Origin: a bacterium
GTDB lineage: Bacteria; Chloroflexota; Dormibacteria; UBA8260; Bog-877
Length of the DNA: 64,000 bases
Direction of reading: 5' to 3'
Assembly (NCBI GenBank): GCA_021802115.1
Contig: JAKABA010000007.1
Span: 4,008 to 68,007 of the forward strand
Shown: positions 33,338-42,405 of the stretch, piece by piece
Numbering within the stretch: the first letter of the stretch is position 1
How the letters are laid out: each line of letters starts with the position of its first letter
Translations under genes and position numbers: made by a program
Notes under the pieces: generated by a model
Seen by the model: only the letters and a program-made list of their open reading frames with translations
Database searches by the model: none
What the model was told of the DNA's origin: nothing

Positions 33338-35326
33338 TCAGGCGGGGCGTGCCCGCGAGCTGACATAGTCCACCAGGACGTAGTCACCCAGCCGGTCGGG
33401 GCTGACAAAGAAGGCCCGGCCGCGGTTTAGTCGCGTGATCTGGTTCACGAACTGGACCAGGAAGCTGTTGCTCTCCAGCATGAAGGTGTTGATGACGATC
33501 TTCTCCTGGGTGCAGCGCCTGACCTCCAGCAGCGTCTTCTGAAAGGTCTCCGGCAGGGGCGGGTAGAAGAACACCGCCCGGTCGCCCTCCATATGGGCGG
33601 TGGGCTCACCGTCCGACACGATGATGATCTGGCGGTTGCCCCCACGGTGGCGGTTGAGCAGGCGCCGGGCCAGCATCAGCCCGTGTTGCATGTTGGTGCC
33701 GTACACGTACTCGCTGTAGGAGAGTTCCGCCAGCGCGCCCGGGGCGATCTCGCGGGCGTAGTCGGAGAATCCCACCACGTAGAGACTGTCGCGGGGGAAC
33801 TGGCTGCGGATCAGGGCGTCCAGTCCCAGGGCCATCTTCTTGGCGGCGTAGAAGTAGCCCCGCAGCGGCATGCTCCGGCTCATGTCCAGCATCAGCACGG
33901 TGCTGGCGGTCACCGTCTGTTCCGGCCGCACCACCTCGAAGTCCTCGGTCAGCAGGTGCAGCGGGGGTCGCGCCTCGCCCCTGCGGACCGCGTTCATCAG
34001 GGTCCGTTCCACATCCAGCGTGAAGGGATCACCGAACTCGTAGATCTTGCTCTCCTCACCGCGGTCGCCGCCACTGCCGGGACGGTCCACCCGATGGCCG
34101 CCGAAGCGATCGCGCCGCAGGTTCTGGAAGATGTCGCGGAGGGCCTTCTGGCCGATCCTGCGCACTCCCGAAGGGGTCAGCTCGAGGCCCTGGTCGCCCC
34201 GGCGCAGCTGCCCGTTGCGCTCCATCTCCTGCAGCAGCTGCTGGATCCGGCGCACGCTGGCGGCCGCCTCCGGGCCGAGCTCGGAGTCCAGCTGCTCGAG
34301 CAGCTCCAAGGACATCTCCTGCCCGTCGGCGGCGCGGCTCAGGCCGCGTTCCAGCGCCTCCAGCCGTTGCAGGCGGGCCATCATGTCCAGGGCTTCCGGG
34401 AAGCTGAGCTCCTCGGCCCCTGAGAAGCCGAAGCGGCTGCCCAGGCCGTCGCCGGGCGCCAGCCGCCCGATCAGCTGGGCGAGCTGCTCAAGTTCGGCCT
34501 GAAGCGCCTCATCGGACAGGGCGCCCTCGAGCATCTCCTGGAGCTGCTGGCGCGCCCCCGGTGACATCGACTTCAGCAACGAGTCCAGTTCCGCCATGCG
34601 TCGTTGCAACTGCTCGAGGAACTCCTCCAGGGTCTGGGGGCGATCGGGGAAGAGGTCGCCCCACTTGGCCATGAACTGGTCGTAGCCAGGGGGCTCGCCG
34701 CGCAGGTGGCGGGCCAGCATGGCGTTGAGGTCCGCCATCATGGCGCGCATCTGGGCCATCTGCTCCGGCCCCATCTGCTGCATGCTCTGGCCCAGCTGCT
34801 GGAAGTGCGATTCCGCCAGATTGCGCCGGAGTTCGGCCAGCAGCTCCCGGAAGTCGGCCTCGGCCCCGGGATCCATGAACTCGTAGTTCTGAAGCTCCCC
34901 AATCGCCGACCCGGGCTCGGGGGGCAGCTGGTCGAGCTGGCTCAGCCGGCTGCTGGCGGTCCGTTGCGCCAGAGATCCAGCGGGCTCACCTCGGGCTTGC
35001 TCCAGGCGCTCCCCCAGGGTCTCTCGCTCGCGCTTCACGATCCCGTCGAGGCGCTCGGCTATGTCCTGGAACAGTCCTTCCAGGTTGTAGCGCCTCAGCT
35101 GCTGCTGGCGGCGCTGCCGGATCTGCTCCAGCAGCCCATCCAACCCCGGCAGCCGCCTACCCTGCGGATCCTTGAAGCCCTGGCTCAGCAGCCGCCGCAG
35201 GGCGGACTCAAAGTCCCAGCCATGGAAGACATCCTCGGCCAGCCGGGAGAACACCTCGTCGGCGGCGGGGAAGTCCCCCTCCTGGCTGCCGTCCCACCGG
35301 CTGTAACGCTGGCGTGCGGACGGCAC
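33338..35326 (-). CDS. VWA domain protein, partner of MoxR ATPase
   Basis: A 662-aa protein. Residues to about 430 are mostly helical and Gln/Glu/Leu-rich, probably coiled (long runs such as QQLGQSMQQMGPEQMAQMRA). The C-terminal VWA domain has an intact MIDAS: D481, S483 and S485 in MLDMSRSMPLRG, with further metal residues in VSDGEPTAH. VWA proteins paired with MoxR ATPases remodel or insert cofactors into target proteins. GTG 35326 was chosen because GAGGGG lies 6 nt upstream; ATG 35362 would overlap the MoxR gene by 26 nt. Confidence 0.9.
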   Translation of the reverse strand: MPSARQRYSRWDGSQEGDFPAADEVFSRLAEDVFHGWDFESALRRLLSQGFKDPQGRRLPGLDGLLEQIRQRRQQQLRRYNLEGLFQDIAERLDGIVKRERETLGERLEQARGEPAGSLAQRTASSRLSQLDQLPPEPGSAIGELQNYEFMDPGAEADFRELLAELRRNLAESHFQQLGQSMQQMGPEQMAQMRAMMADLNAMLARHLRGEPPGYDQFMAKWGDLFPDRPQTLEEFLEQLQRRMAELDSLLKSMSPGARQQLQEMLEGALSDEALQAELEQLAQLIGRLAPGDGLGSRFGFSGAEELSFPEALDMMARLQRLEALERGLSRAADGQEMSLELLEQLDSELGPEAAASVRRIQQLLQEMERNGQLRRGDQGLELTPSGVRRIGQKALRDIFQNLRRDRFGGHRVDRPGSGGDRGEESKIYEFGDPFTLDVERTLMNAVRRGEARPPLHLLTEDFEVVRPEQTVTASTVLMLDMSRSMPLRGYFYAAKKMALGLDALIRSQFPRDSLYVVGFSDYAREIAPGALAELSYSEYVYGTNMQHGLMLARRLLNRHRGGNRQIIIVSDGEPTAHMEGDRAVFFYPPLPETFQKTLLEVRRCTQEKIVINTFMLESNSFLVQFVNQITRLNRGRAFFVSPDRLGDYVLVDYVSSRARPA

Positions 35327-35336
35327 CGCGCGCCCC

Positions 35337-36731
35337 TCAGCTGGCGTAGACGGCGGTGCCATCCACCGAGGTCTTGTTGAGCCGCTTGGCCAGGTGCAGG
35401 CCCTCCAGCACCAGCTCCAGGGCGGCGGCCACCGAGGCGGGCTGGTTGGGCTCGTCGAGGTCGGCCAGGATGCGGGCCGTCTCGGGCAGTGAGCTCGCCA
35501 TCTGGAGGTAGCGTGCGGCGGGGATCCTCTCGCCGGTCTCCAGGCTCAGGCCCTGCTCGAACCGGGCCAGCAGAGGGGCGAACTCCTGCAGTGAGAAGTG
35601 GTGGCGAAAGACGGTGCCGATGGCGCCGCGGACCAGCTTCTGGAGCACGACCTGGTCGTCCCCTTCCTCCCAGGTCTCCAGCTCGAGCTTGCCCGAGGTG
35701 GAGGCGGCCAGGGCCACCAGGTCGCTGATCCGCGGCACCGCCTCGGGTTCACCGAGCTGGATCGCGCGCCGAATCGAGTTGGCGCACATGGTCTCGAAGT
35801 TGGCTATGGAGAGCCGCACCGACACCCCGGAGCGCTGGTTTATCTGGGCGGTGTGGCGGGCCAGCTGGGAGATCTCGGCCACCAGTTCGCGCATGTAGGC
35901 GGGCACATGAAGGTTGACCCCCAGGCCCTCGAACGAAGCCCCCTCCTGCTCGATGATCTCCGCCTCCTGGGCGCCGGAGCGGGGATAGTGGGTCCGGATC
36001 TGGGCCCCGAAGCGGTCCTTGAGGGGCGTGATGATGCGGCCCCTGTTGGTGTAGTCCTCGGGATTGGCGGTGGCCACCACCATCACGTCCAGCGGCAGCC
36101 GCACCTGGAAGCCCCGGATCTGGACGTCGCGCTCCTCCATGATGTTGAGCAGTCCCACCTGGATCCGCTCCGCCAGGTCGGGCAGCTCGTTGATGGCGAA
36201 GATGCCGCGATTGACCCGCGGAAGCAGGCCGTAGTGGATGGTCAGCTCGTCCGCCAGATAGCGACCCTCGGCCACCCGGATGGGGTCGACCTCTCCTATG
36301 AGGTCGGCGATGGAGGTGTCGGGCGTGGCCAGCTTCTCCCCGAAGCGGCGGTCGCGGGCGACCCACTCGATCGGGGTGGCGTCGCCGAGGTCGGCGACCA
36401 GGTCCCTACCCAAGCGGCTGATGGGTGCGTAGGGATGATCGTGGACCTCGCTGCCGGCGACGATCGGGAGCTGCTCATCCAGCAGCGATGTCAGGGCCCG
36501 GATCAGGCGCGACTTGGCCTGCCCGCGCTCGCCCAGGAAGATGATGTCCTGGCCCGCCAGGATGGCGTTCTCAACCTGCGGCACCACCGTCTCCTGGTAC
36601 CCGATCAGGCCCTCGAACAGGGGCTGCCCCGAGCGCAGGGCAGCCATCAGGTTGTCCCGCAGCTCCTCCCGGACCGAGCGCATCCGGTACTCGCTGCCCC
36701 GTAGTTCACCAAGGGTCCTAGGCAGCGGCAC
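35337..36731 (-). CDS. MoxR-like / ChlI-like AAA+ ATPase
   Basis: A 464-aa AAA+ ATPase of the helix-2-insert clade. Walker A is GERGQAKS at 67-74, Walker B is in GIFAINELPDL, and ATANPEDYTNRG contains sensor 1; LKDRFGAQI carries the Arg finger. The C-terminal lid is helical. It is the first gene of an operon with the VWA protein, an unknown protein and the NlpC/P60 peptidase, the usual MoxR-VWA chaperone arrangement. No sigma54-contact GAFTGA loop is seen. Confidence 0.92.
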   Translation of the reverse strand: MPLPRTLGELRGSEYRMRSVREELRDNLMAALRSGQPLFEGLIGYQETVVPQVENAILAGQDIIFLGERGQAKSRLIRALTSLLDEQLPIVAGSEVHDHPYAPISRLGRDLVADLGDATPIEWVARDRRFGEKLATPDTSIADLIGEVDPIRVAEGRYLADELTIHYGLLPRVNRGIFAINELPDLAERIQVGLLNIMEERDVQIRGFQVRLPLDVMVVATANPEDYTNRGRIITPLKDRFGAQIRTHYPRSGAQEAEIIEQEGASFEGLGVNLHVPAYMRELVAEISQLARHTAQINQRSGVSVRLSIANFETMCANSIRRAIQLGEPEAVPRISDLVALAASTSGKLELETWEEGDDQVVLQKLVRGAIGTVFRHHFSLQEFAPLLARFEQGLSLETGERIPAARYLQMASSLPETARILADLDEPNQPASVAAALELVLEGLHLAKRLNKTSVDGTAVYAS

Positions 36732-36894
36732 CAGGGCGACCTAGGCCCCCGACCTGGCGGGGAGCGTCATGGGTCCACTATAGCCGCCCCCGGACCGGCC
36801 TCCCCCCGGGCGGTCCTGGAGCCGTGTTGGTTCCACCCGGCAAGGTGCAGCCGGCGGCCGGGCTCCGCACGTCGCCCGCCTCATCGGCGAAGCT

Positions 36895-37707
36895 ATGCCG
36901 ATGCCTGACTCCAGCCCTGTCGGCGCTCTCCCTTGCCCCCCCGAACATGGTGCCCCCAGGGTGGCCGCCGCCCGCGATAGCGCGCCCTTCAACGTGCGCT
37001 TCGGTTGGGGAGAGATGGGGGCCCAGGCCCTGGTCCCCGGGTCGGACGTGGTGGTGGTCGTGGACGTGATCACCTTCACCACCGCGGTGACGGTCGCCGT
37101 CGAGCGCGACTGCGCCATCTATCCTCACTCCTGGGACCAGGAGGCGGCGGCCAAGCTGGCCCGACAGGTGGGCGCCGAGCTCGCCGTCGGGCGCTCTCAG
37201 GTGGGGCCGAAGACTCCCTACTCGCTCTCGCCTGCCACTCTCAGCCGGGCTCCTCACGGGACCTCGATCGTTCTGCCCTCGCCCAACGGGTCGGCGGTGG
37301 CGGCGGCCGCCGCCGAGAGCGGCGCTCAGGTGGTGGCCGGCTCGCTGCGAAACGCCTTCGCGGTGGCTCGCTTCGCTCGCCGCCACGCTGGGGTGATCTC
37401 GGTGATCGCTGCCGGGGAGCGCTGGCCCGATCGCAGCCTCGACCCCGCGCTGGAGGATCTGGTCGGCGCCGGCGCGATCATCGACGGACTCCGCCGGCGT
37501 CGGCGATCCCCGGAGGCTCAGGCCGCCGCCGCGGTCTACCTGCAGGCGCGCCGCCGCGGACTGCGCCGCACCTTGCAGGAGTCGGTCTCCGGCCGCGAGC
37601 AGATCGAGCGGGGATACGCCGGGGAGCTTGACTGGGCGGCCGCGCTCAACGTCTCCTCGGCGGTGCCGGTGCTCCGTGCCGGGGCCTTCAGGCGCGAGCC
37701 GAGGTAG
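36895..37707 (+). CDS. comB: ComB-like 2-phosphosulfolactate phosphatase
   Basis: A 270-aa protein matching ComB, the magnesium-dependent phosphatase that converts 2-phosphosulfolactate to sulfolactate. Visible family strings are VVVVDVITFTTAVT, LPSPNGSAV, GSLRNAFAVA, IAAGERW and LEDLVGAGAII. The first 30 or so residues are poorly conserved and the true start may be a little downstream. ComB homologues are common in bacteria without coenzyme M, so the substrate here may be another phosphorylated hydroxy acid. No comA or comC is present in the window. Confidence 0.82.
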   Translation: MPMPDSSPVGALPCPPEHGAPRVAAARDSAPFNVRFGWGEMGAQALVPGSDVVVVVDVITFTTAVTVAVERDCAIYPHSWDQEAAAKLARQVGAELAVGRSQVGPKTPYSLSPATLSRAPHGTSIVLPSPNGSAVAAAAAESGAQVVAGSLRNAFAVARFARRHAGVISVIAAGERWPDRSLDPALEDLVGAGAIIDGLRRRRRSPEAQAAAAVYLQARRRGLRRTLQESVSGREQIERGYAGELDWAAALNVSSAVPVLRAGAFRREPR

Positions 37708-37722
37708 TTTGCTCGGGCCCGG

Positions 37723-38472
37723 TCAGTTCACCTGGCTGCGGTGCCTGGCGATGAAGTCCAGCATCCGCCCCCAGGCGTCGTCGCAGGCCTCCTGGTGCTC
37801 CGCGAAGGTGCGGTCGAAGAAGCTGTGGGGCGCCCCCGGGTAGGTGTGGGACTCGAAGTCCACCCCGGCCTTGGTCAGCTCGGTGGCGAACTCCGCATAC
37901 GCCTCCGCGGGAGTGAAGTCGGCGCCCGCGATCAGGATCAGCAGCGGACTCTGGATCTTCGCCAGGAACGGCTGGGTGCGCTGGGGCTGGCCGTAGAAGC
38001 CGATGCTGCCGGCCAGGCCATGGCCGGCGGCGGCCTGGTTCCAGGAGTTGCTACCCCCGAAGCAGAAGCCGACCGTGAAGACATCCTGGCAGCCGCCCCC
38101 AGCCGGGGAGCGCAGCCAGGCCACCGCGGCGGCAGTGTCCTGGGCGATCTGGTCCGGGGTCAGCTTCTCGAGATGGGGCCGGAACTCGAAGCTGTCGTCG
38201 CGGGGCTCGAGACCGGCCGTGCGCCCGAAGTAGTCGATGGCGACGGCCTGGAGGCCCGTCTCCGCGAAGCGAAGCGCCAGCTCCTCGTAGAAGTGGTGCA
38301 GGCCGCGGACGTCGGGCAGGATGACGATGCCGGCTCCGTTGGCCCGATCTGGATGCGCCCCGTAGGCGCCGGACCGGGTGCCATCCGCGGACGCCAGGAC
38401 CAGTTGCTCGCCATCAGGGGCGCCGCCGCGGATGGGGGGAAACGGGGGCAGCGCATCATCGGCATAGCACAT
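37723..38472 (-). CDS. Dienelactone hydrolase family protein
   Basis: A 249-aa alpha/beta hydrolase with a Cys nucleophile: C137 in GFCFGGSNSW, an Asp in IAGADFTPAE and a His in GAPHSFFD. GIVILPDVRGLHHFYEELA and VAIDYFGR are typical of dienelactone hydrolases. Such enzymes open cyclic esters of chlorocatechol pathways, but many act elsewhere. It is divergent from an AhpD/CMD-type gene, a frequent partner arrangement. A CAGAAT hexamer 6 nt before the ATG suggests a leaderless transcript. Confidence 0.92.
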   Translation of the reverse strand: MCYADDALPPFPPIRGGAPDGEQLVLASADGTRSGAYGAHPDRANGAGIVILPDVRGLHHFYEELALRFAETGLQAVAIDYFGRTAGLEPRDDSFEFRPHLEKLTPDQIAQDTAAAVAWLRSPAGGGCQDVFTVGFCFGGSNSWNQAAAGHGLAGSIGFYGQPQRTQPFLAKIQSPLLILIAGADFTPAEAYAEFATELTKAGVDFESHTYPGAPHSFFDRTFAEHQEACDDAWGRMLDFIARHRSQVN

Positions 38473-38478
38473 GTCCGT

Positions 38479-38484
38479 ATTCTG
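38479..38484 (-). promoter_or_regulatory. -10 element of the dienelactone hydrolase gene
   Basis: CAGAAT on the minus strand, 6 nt before ATG 38472, with no Shine-Dalgarno between. Confidence 0.4.
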
Positions 38485-38544
38485 CCAGACGGGTCGGGCC
38501 CGGATCGGCCCGCCGAGGGGCCGCTGTGTTTGAGGAGTGATGGC

Positions 38545-38919
38545 ATGAGCAAGATCGACTACCAGGAGGTTCTGACCGATCTTGGCCAGCCCGTGGCCGA
38601 GCTGCGGCGGGCAATTCCCGAGGTCTGGTCGGCCTACGCCGCGATGCACCGGGCCGCCCTGGCTGAGGGCGAACTCCCGGCCAAGTACAAGGAGCTGATC
38701 GCGCTGGCGATCTCGATCGTGAAGCGCTGCGACGGCTGCATCGCGGCCCACGCCCGCGGCGCCGCCCGCCGGGGCGCCACCCCGCAGGAGGTGGCCGAGA
38801 TGATCGGCCTGACCGTGCTGCTCGACGGCGGCCCCGCCACCGTCTACGGCCCCCGGGCCTGGCAGGCCTACCAGCAATTCGCCGAGAAGGGCACCCCCGC
38901 GCCGGCTTCCTCCAGCTAG
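38545..38919 (+). CDS. Carboxymuconolactone decarboxylase / AhpD-like protein
   Basis: A 124-aa all-helical protein. The redox motif is C62-D-G-C65 with H69 (KRCDGCIAAHARGA), which is the AhpD CxxC-xxxH signature, so it may reduce peroxide-linked thiols rather than decarboxylate. GAGGAG at 38532-38537 lies 7 nt before the ATG. It is divergent from the dienelactone hydrolase and its stop overlaps that of the next gene by 4 nt on the opposite strand. Confidence 0.92.
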   Translation: MSKIDYQEVLTDLGQPVAELRRAIPEVWSAYAAMHRAALAEGELPAKYKELIALAISIVKRCDGCIAAHARGAARRGATPQEVAEMIGLTVLLDGGPATVYGPRAWQAYQQFAEKGTPAPASSS

Positions 38920-39578
38920 CGGCGATACCCCAACACGTGCGCGGGCAGAGCCAGTTGGGGGGACAGGTCCGGGGCGGGAATGGCTGGGCCGGCTGCCAAC
39001 TGGAGCGGGATCACCCCGGCCCAGATGGGTAGCTGGGCATCCTCGCGGGTGTCCCCCGGGCCGCCCTCGCGCAGCTTGCAGGAGGCTTCCCCGATCGCCA
39101 GCCGCAGCACCGTGGTGGCCTTAAGCTCCTTGGCCGTGGTGGCTCGAACGTGCTCCCACCGGCCCCGCACGACGTGCTCGACCAGAGCCTGGAAGGCGGC
39201 CATCTTCTCCCGGATTTCGGTGACCGGCTCGGGTCGCCCGACCAGCATCACCGAGCGGTAGTTCATGGAGTGGTTGAAGGCCGACCGGGCCAGCACCAGC
39301 CCGTCCAGCAGGGTCACCGTGACGCAGATCTCGGCGCCCGACCCGGCCGCCTGGAGCATCCGGGAAGCGGGGGACCCGTGCACATAAAGAACCTCTCCGG
39401 CCCGCGCGTACATGGTGGGCACCACCCAGGGGACTCCGTCGACCACGAACCCGAGATGACAGATCAGGCCCTCGTCCAGGACCCGGTTGACGACCGCTCG
39501 GTCGTAGCTGGCGCGCTCCGGATGACGCCGCACCCTGGTCCTTGGCGTGACCGCTGGCTGGGACTTCATGGCGGGCAT
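38916..39578 (-). CDS. Pyridoxamine 5'-phosphate oxidase-like FMN split-barrel protein
   Basis: A 220-aa protein of the nitroimidazole-resistance/PPOX-like group. ICHLGFVVDGVPWVVPTMY and LYVHGSPASRMLQ are the FMN-binding barrel strands, and FNHSMNYRSVMLVGRPE contains the conserved Asn-Tyr-Arg region. FMN or F420 binding is expected. ATG 39578 is used; ATG 39569 is equally possible. It converges with the AhpD-like gene with 4 nt overlap at the stops. Confidence 0.88.
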   Translation of the reverse strand: MPAMKSQPAVTPRTRVRRHPERASYDRAVVNRVLDEGLICHLGFVVDGVPWVVPTMYARAGEVLYVHGSPASRMLQAAGSGAEICVTVTLLDGLVLARSAFNHSMNYRSVMLVGRPEPVTEIREKMAAFQALVEHVVRGRWEHVRATTAKELKATTVLRLAIGEASCKLREGGPGDTREDAQLPIWAGVIPLQLAAGPAIPAPDLSPQLALPAHVLGYRR

Positions 39579-40557
39579 GGTAGCCGAAGCGTTTCGGATC
39601 GAGTGGGGCGTCCATCCCTTTTCCCCAAGGCCCCAGGGAGCGCGGTCACGCGCGAGCCAGGGCTGTTCGGGTCGCGTTGCCGAGTCGCTGGCGTGGGCGA
39701 TCGGAGATCTCGGGCGTTTGGCAGACCCACTCCCATGGCCAACCATCGAGGCGCAGCTCATCAACCTGATGGGCCCTGTCTGAACCCGCCGACAAGGCGG
39801 TGCCACCATTTGGGGACCAGCAGAGCCAGGTCCACGCCCTCGGCCGGCCCCCGCCAGGCCCACCCATGACCACGGGGCGGGCCGCCCTGCGACCGACAAC
39901 TGAAAGCGCCACGGCAGTGCTCTGCCGCTCTCACCTTCCCAGCGGGCAACGTGATCGGCGCCGGGTCATTGAGCCGGTCTCGGCAATGAGGGCAGCCGGC
40001 CCTGAATGTGGCTGACAACCTTCCCCAGTGGCTCCACGCTGACGCCAAGGACGCAGTCCGGGAGACCAGCGAAGCCCCGACCCGGACCGAGGGCCACCGA
40101 CGGGGGTGTGACTCGTGAACCAAACGGCGGGCGTTGTCCAATGGCGATGCGGCGGACTTCCGGGACCGGGAGAGAGAGGACTTCGAGACCTTCCACGACG
40201 TGCCCGATGGGAGTTGGACCCACCTTCGGAGGGCCAGCCCTGGTGGAGTCGGTGTGGGCCGCCGTCCGGGTCAGGACCAACACCTCCCGGCGGCTGCGCT
40301 TGAGCGACAACCGCCCCGGTCTTCACGTTGGGGATGCGCCCAGCCCCAACCGGCGCGCCATCAGCAACGGCCGCAACCAGCTTGCTCCGGAACGTGGATC
40401 GCCGTCGACGACACCTGCCTGCGACGAACGCACCCCAGCACCTTCGAGGGCCTTGCCACTTGACCATGAGACCAGCCGTCGGGAAACAATTTCCCTAAGA
40501 GTTGACAGCAGTTCCTGCCGAATCGTCAACCGGTAGACTACCGGAGGAGGTACAAGA
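39579..40557. other. Coding-poor stretch of about 980 bp
   Basis: No frame on either strand gives a recognisable protein, although several are open for 60-180 codons, as expected at this base composition. An inverted repeat GTTGAC (40501-40506) / GTCAAC (40525-40530) lies just before the small membrane-protein gene. A decayed gene cannot be ruled out. Confidence 0.45.
40501..40530. repeat. Inverted repeat upstream of a small membrane-protein gene
   Basis: GTTGAC and GTCAAC arms separated by 18 bp, 27 bp before the start codon. TTGACA at 40502-40507 also resembles a -35 box, but no -10 at 17 bp is present. It could be an operator. Confidence 0.35.
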
Positions 40558-40722
40558 GTGAGCAGACCCGGCCTTGCCCTCTACGCGGTCGGGATGGTGG
40601 TCCTCATCGTGGCCGTGGACGTCGCATTCCTGAGATACCGACCCGTGGAACGGCTGATCGTGAATGTTGGGATTGTCGCGGTCTTTGGGGCTGTCTACCT
40701 AATATTCCTCAGGCGGTCATAA
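40558..40722 (+). CDS. Small two-helix membrane protein
   Basis: A 54-aa protein starting at GTG 40558 with a strong GGAGGAGGT ribosome-binding site. Two hydrophobic helices span about 7-25 (LALYAVGMVVLIVAVDVAF) and 34-51 (IVNVGIVAVFGAVYLIFL), joined by an RYRPVER loop, and it ends LRRS. Codon use and hydrophobic pattern strongly suggest a real gene. Short two-helix proteins of this kind are common in high-GC bacteria; function unknown. Confidence 0.75.
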   Translation: MSRPGLALYAVGMVVLIVAVDVAFLRYRPVERLIVNVGIVAVFGAVYLIFLRRS

Positions 40723-41236
40723 ACAGCCACATGAGCCTCGACAACTCGACCATCCGCGTCCACGAGCAAGTTGGGTCGCGACTAACCTGCTGTCCCGCTG
40801 CCTCAAACGTTTCACCAGGTCCCGCGGGCCGGAGCCGGTGGCAGGAGCTTGGCGGACGACCGCGCGACCGCCGGTGAGGCTTGGAGGCAACGGCAGACTT
40901 TTCGGCAACGGGACACTGGTTTCTGGTTGACCCGCGCCAGCTGTCCGGCCCTCGAGCTTTCGCCTCTGGCCCGGCGGTTCCGCGCCCTGAATCAAAGGCC
41001 ATCCGCGGTGACGTCTGCCACCGGCCTAGCCCATTCCCCGCCCCCGAGGACTACCGCAGGGCCAACAGTGGCAGTCCGAGCGGCTTGGTCGGCAGCGACC
41101 CCGCCGAGCGAATCCTAGCCAAGGATCCCAACGGGCGGGGTGGCCTTTCGGGGAATCACCACCCACAGCCGCGTCCCATCGCTGGCGAGCTTGCCATCTG
41201 GCTCATCGTGGCCCTGTAGTCGGGCCCAACCCATCC
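40723..41236. other. Intergenic, no gene recognised
   Basis: Nothing convincing on either strand. It separates the small membrane protein from the convergent PASTA protein gene. Confidence 0.45.
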
Positions 41237-42085
41237 TCAACCAGGAGCCGGAAAACTCACCGTCAGCTCGACTCTGCCCAGGTGTGAGCGGGCGCCGGGG
41301 GGTGGACTCTGGGCGACCACCGTACCTACTGGCAGGCCGGGGATTGGCGCGCCGCGTGTCTTGATAGATATGTGGGAGTGCTTGGCGACAGAGGCCGCCT
41401 GCCTTGACGTGAGTCCCAGCATATCCGGAAGGCGGCCCTTTGAGAACCGCACTAGCGGCTGGAACTGCGCCTGGTGGACCGACCCCAGTGACGCCAAATC
41501 CATCGGCGTCCTCCAGACAAAGGACACATATTCAAATCGCCCGGGAGGTGCCGGAAAGGTCACCGGCATGAGCAGCACCAAGGCACCCCCGCGGCGGCCG
41601 TCGCCTTGAAAGTGGCCAGCGATTTCCACCACGTAACCGTCACCGTCGAAGGGGACTCCGAATGGTGATGGCAGGTTCTCTCGCTGCAGCCAGCTCGCCA
41701 CCGCCGGCGCAGAAGATCGCACCCATTGGAGAGGGTTGGGCTGGTACGCGTTGCCCCAGTTGAACACTGTCTCCAAGGTCAAGGCCTCAATCAGTCGGGG
41801 CGGTCTGACCGCCACCTGCGGTCTCCCGGAGCCCGAGATGGTCACCAGCACAACCGCAGCCAGCACAGCGATCCGGATCAGACGCCCGGTCCTCTCACCG
41901 GATCGTGCTCTTGGCGCCGCCATCGGTGCGGCAACCGGCGACGGATCCCGGGCCCCGCTCACGTCCGTCGTGGGCTGGCCGCCCTCGTCCTCCCCACGCG
42001 CGGTGTCAAACCTCGCGCTGACCAGATTCGCTGAACGGTGGTGGGGCTGACTCCCTGCGCTCTGGTCGTGGGCTGATAGCTCCAT
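41237..42085 (-). CDS. Membrane-anchored protein with one PASTA domain
   Basis: A 282-aa protein. A cytoplasmic N-terminal segment of about 65 residues, a transmembrane helix near 69-85 (LIRIAVLAAVVLVTISG), an uncharacterised extracytoplasmic region, and a C-terminal PASTA-like domain at about 222-282 (LGLTSRQAASVAKHSHISI, GTVVAQSPPPGARS, VELTVSF). PASTA domains bind peptidoglycan fragments or beta-lactams and are usually on Ser/Thr kinases or penicillin-binding proteins; here there is neither a kinase nor a transpeptidase domain. Confidence 0.8.
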   Translation of the reverse strand: MELSAHDQSAGSQPHHRSANLVSARFDTARGEDEGGQPTTDVSGARDPSPVAAPMAAPRARSGERTGRLIRIAVLAAVVLVTISGSGRPQVAVRPPRLIEALTLETVFNWGNAYQPNPLQWVRSSAPAVASWLQRENLPSPFGVPFDGDGYVVEIAGHFQGDGRRGGALVLLMPVTFPAPPGRFEYVSFVWRTPMDLASLGSVHQAQFQPLVRFSKGRLPDMLGLTSRQAASVAKHSHISIKTRGAPIPGLPVGTVVAQSPPPGARSHLGRVELTVSFPAPG

Positions 42086-42108
42086 GGGGTGGCGTCAGGA
42101 GGGGTTTC

Positions 42109-42405
42109 ATGAAACGTGGCCTCCATCTTCGTCGCTGGATCGACGGCTTGGGCCCGCGACCGCCCTCACCAGACTTTGCCAGCCCTGCCCGGGCGGAGCG
42201 CTTCCGACTGGGCTTCACGCTGGTCGGCGACCAGCCTGACGTCGCCGCGATCCCAGAATTGACCCGGCCCTCCGCAGCCAGCGGCAGGGCCCCGGCTGGG
42301 ATAACCCGCCGACGCGCTGTCGTCCGGGACCGAGCCAACCTCCGCCTCGCCTGCTCTTGGCCGCTGGTCAACGGCAAGGCACGGACAGCTCGTCTCACTC
42401 CCTGA
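42109..42405 (+). CDS. Possible small protein with a perfect ribosome-binding site
   Basis: A 98-aa frame starting at ATG 42109, 6 nt after a perfect AGGAGG (42097-42102). The first half (RLGFTLVGDQPDVAAIPEL) looks protein-like; the second half is Arg-rich and less convincing. No family, membrane helix or motif is recognised. It may be a small gene, or the 5' remnant of a larger one. The rest of the gap 42406-42532 holds only the promoter of the next gene. Confidence 0.3.
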   Translation: MKRGLHLRRWIDGLGPRPPSPDFASPARAERFRLGFTLVGDQPDVAAIPELTRPSAASGRAPAGITRRRAVVRDRANLRLACSWPLVNGKARTARLTP

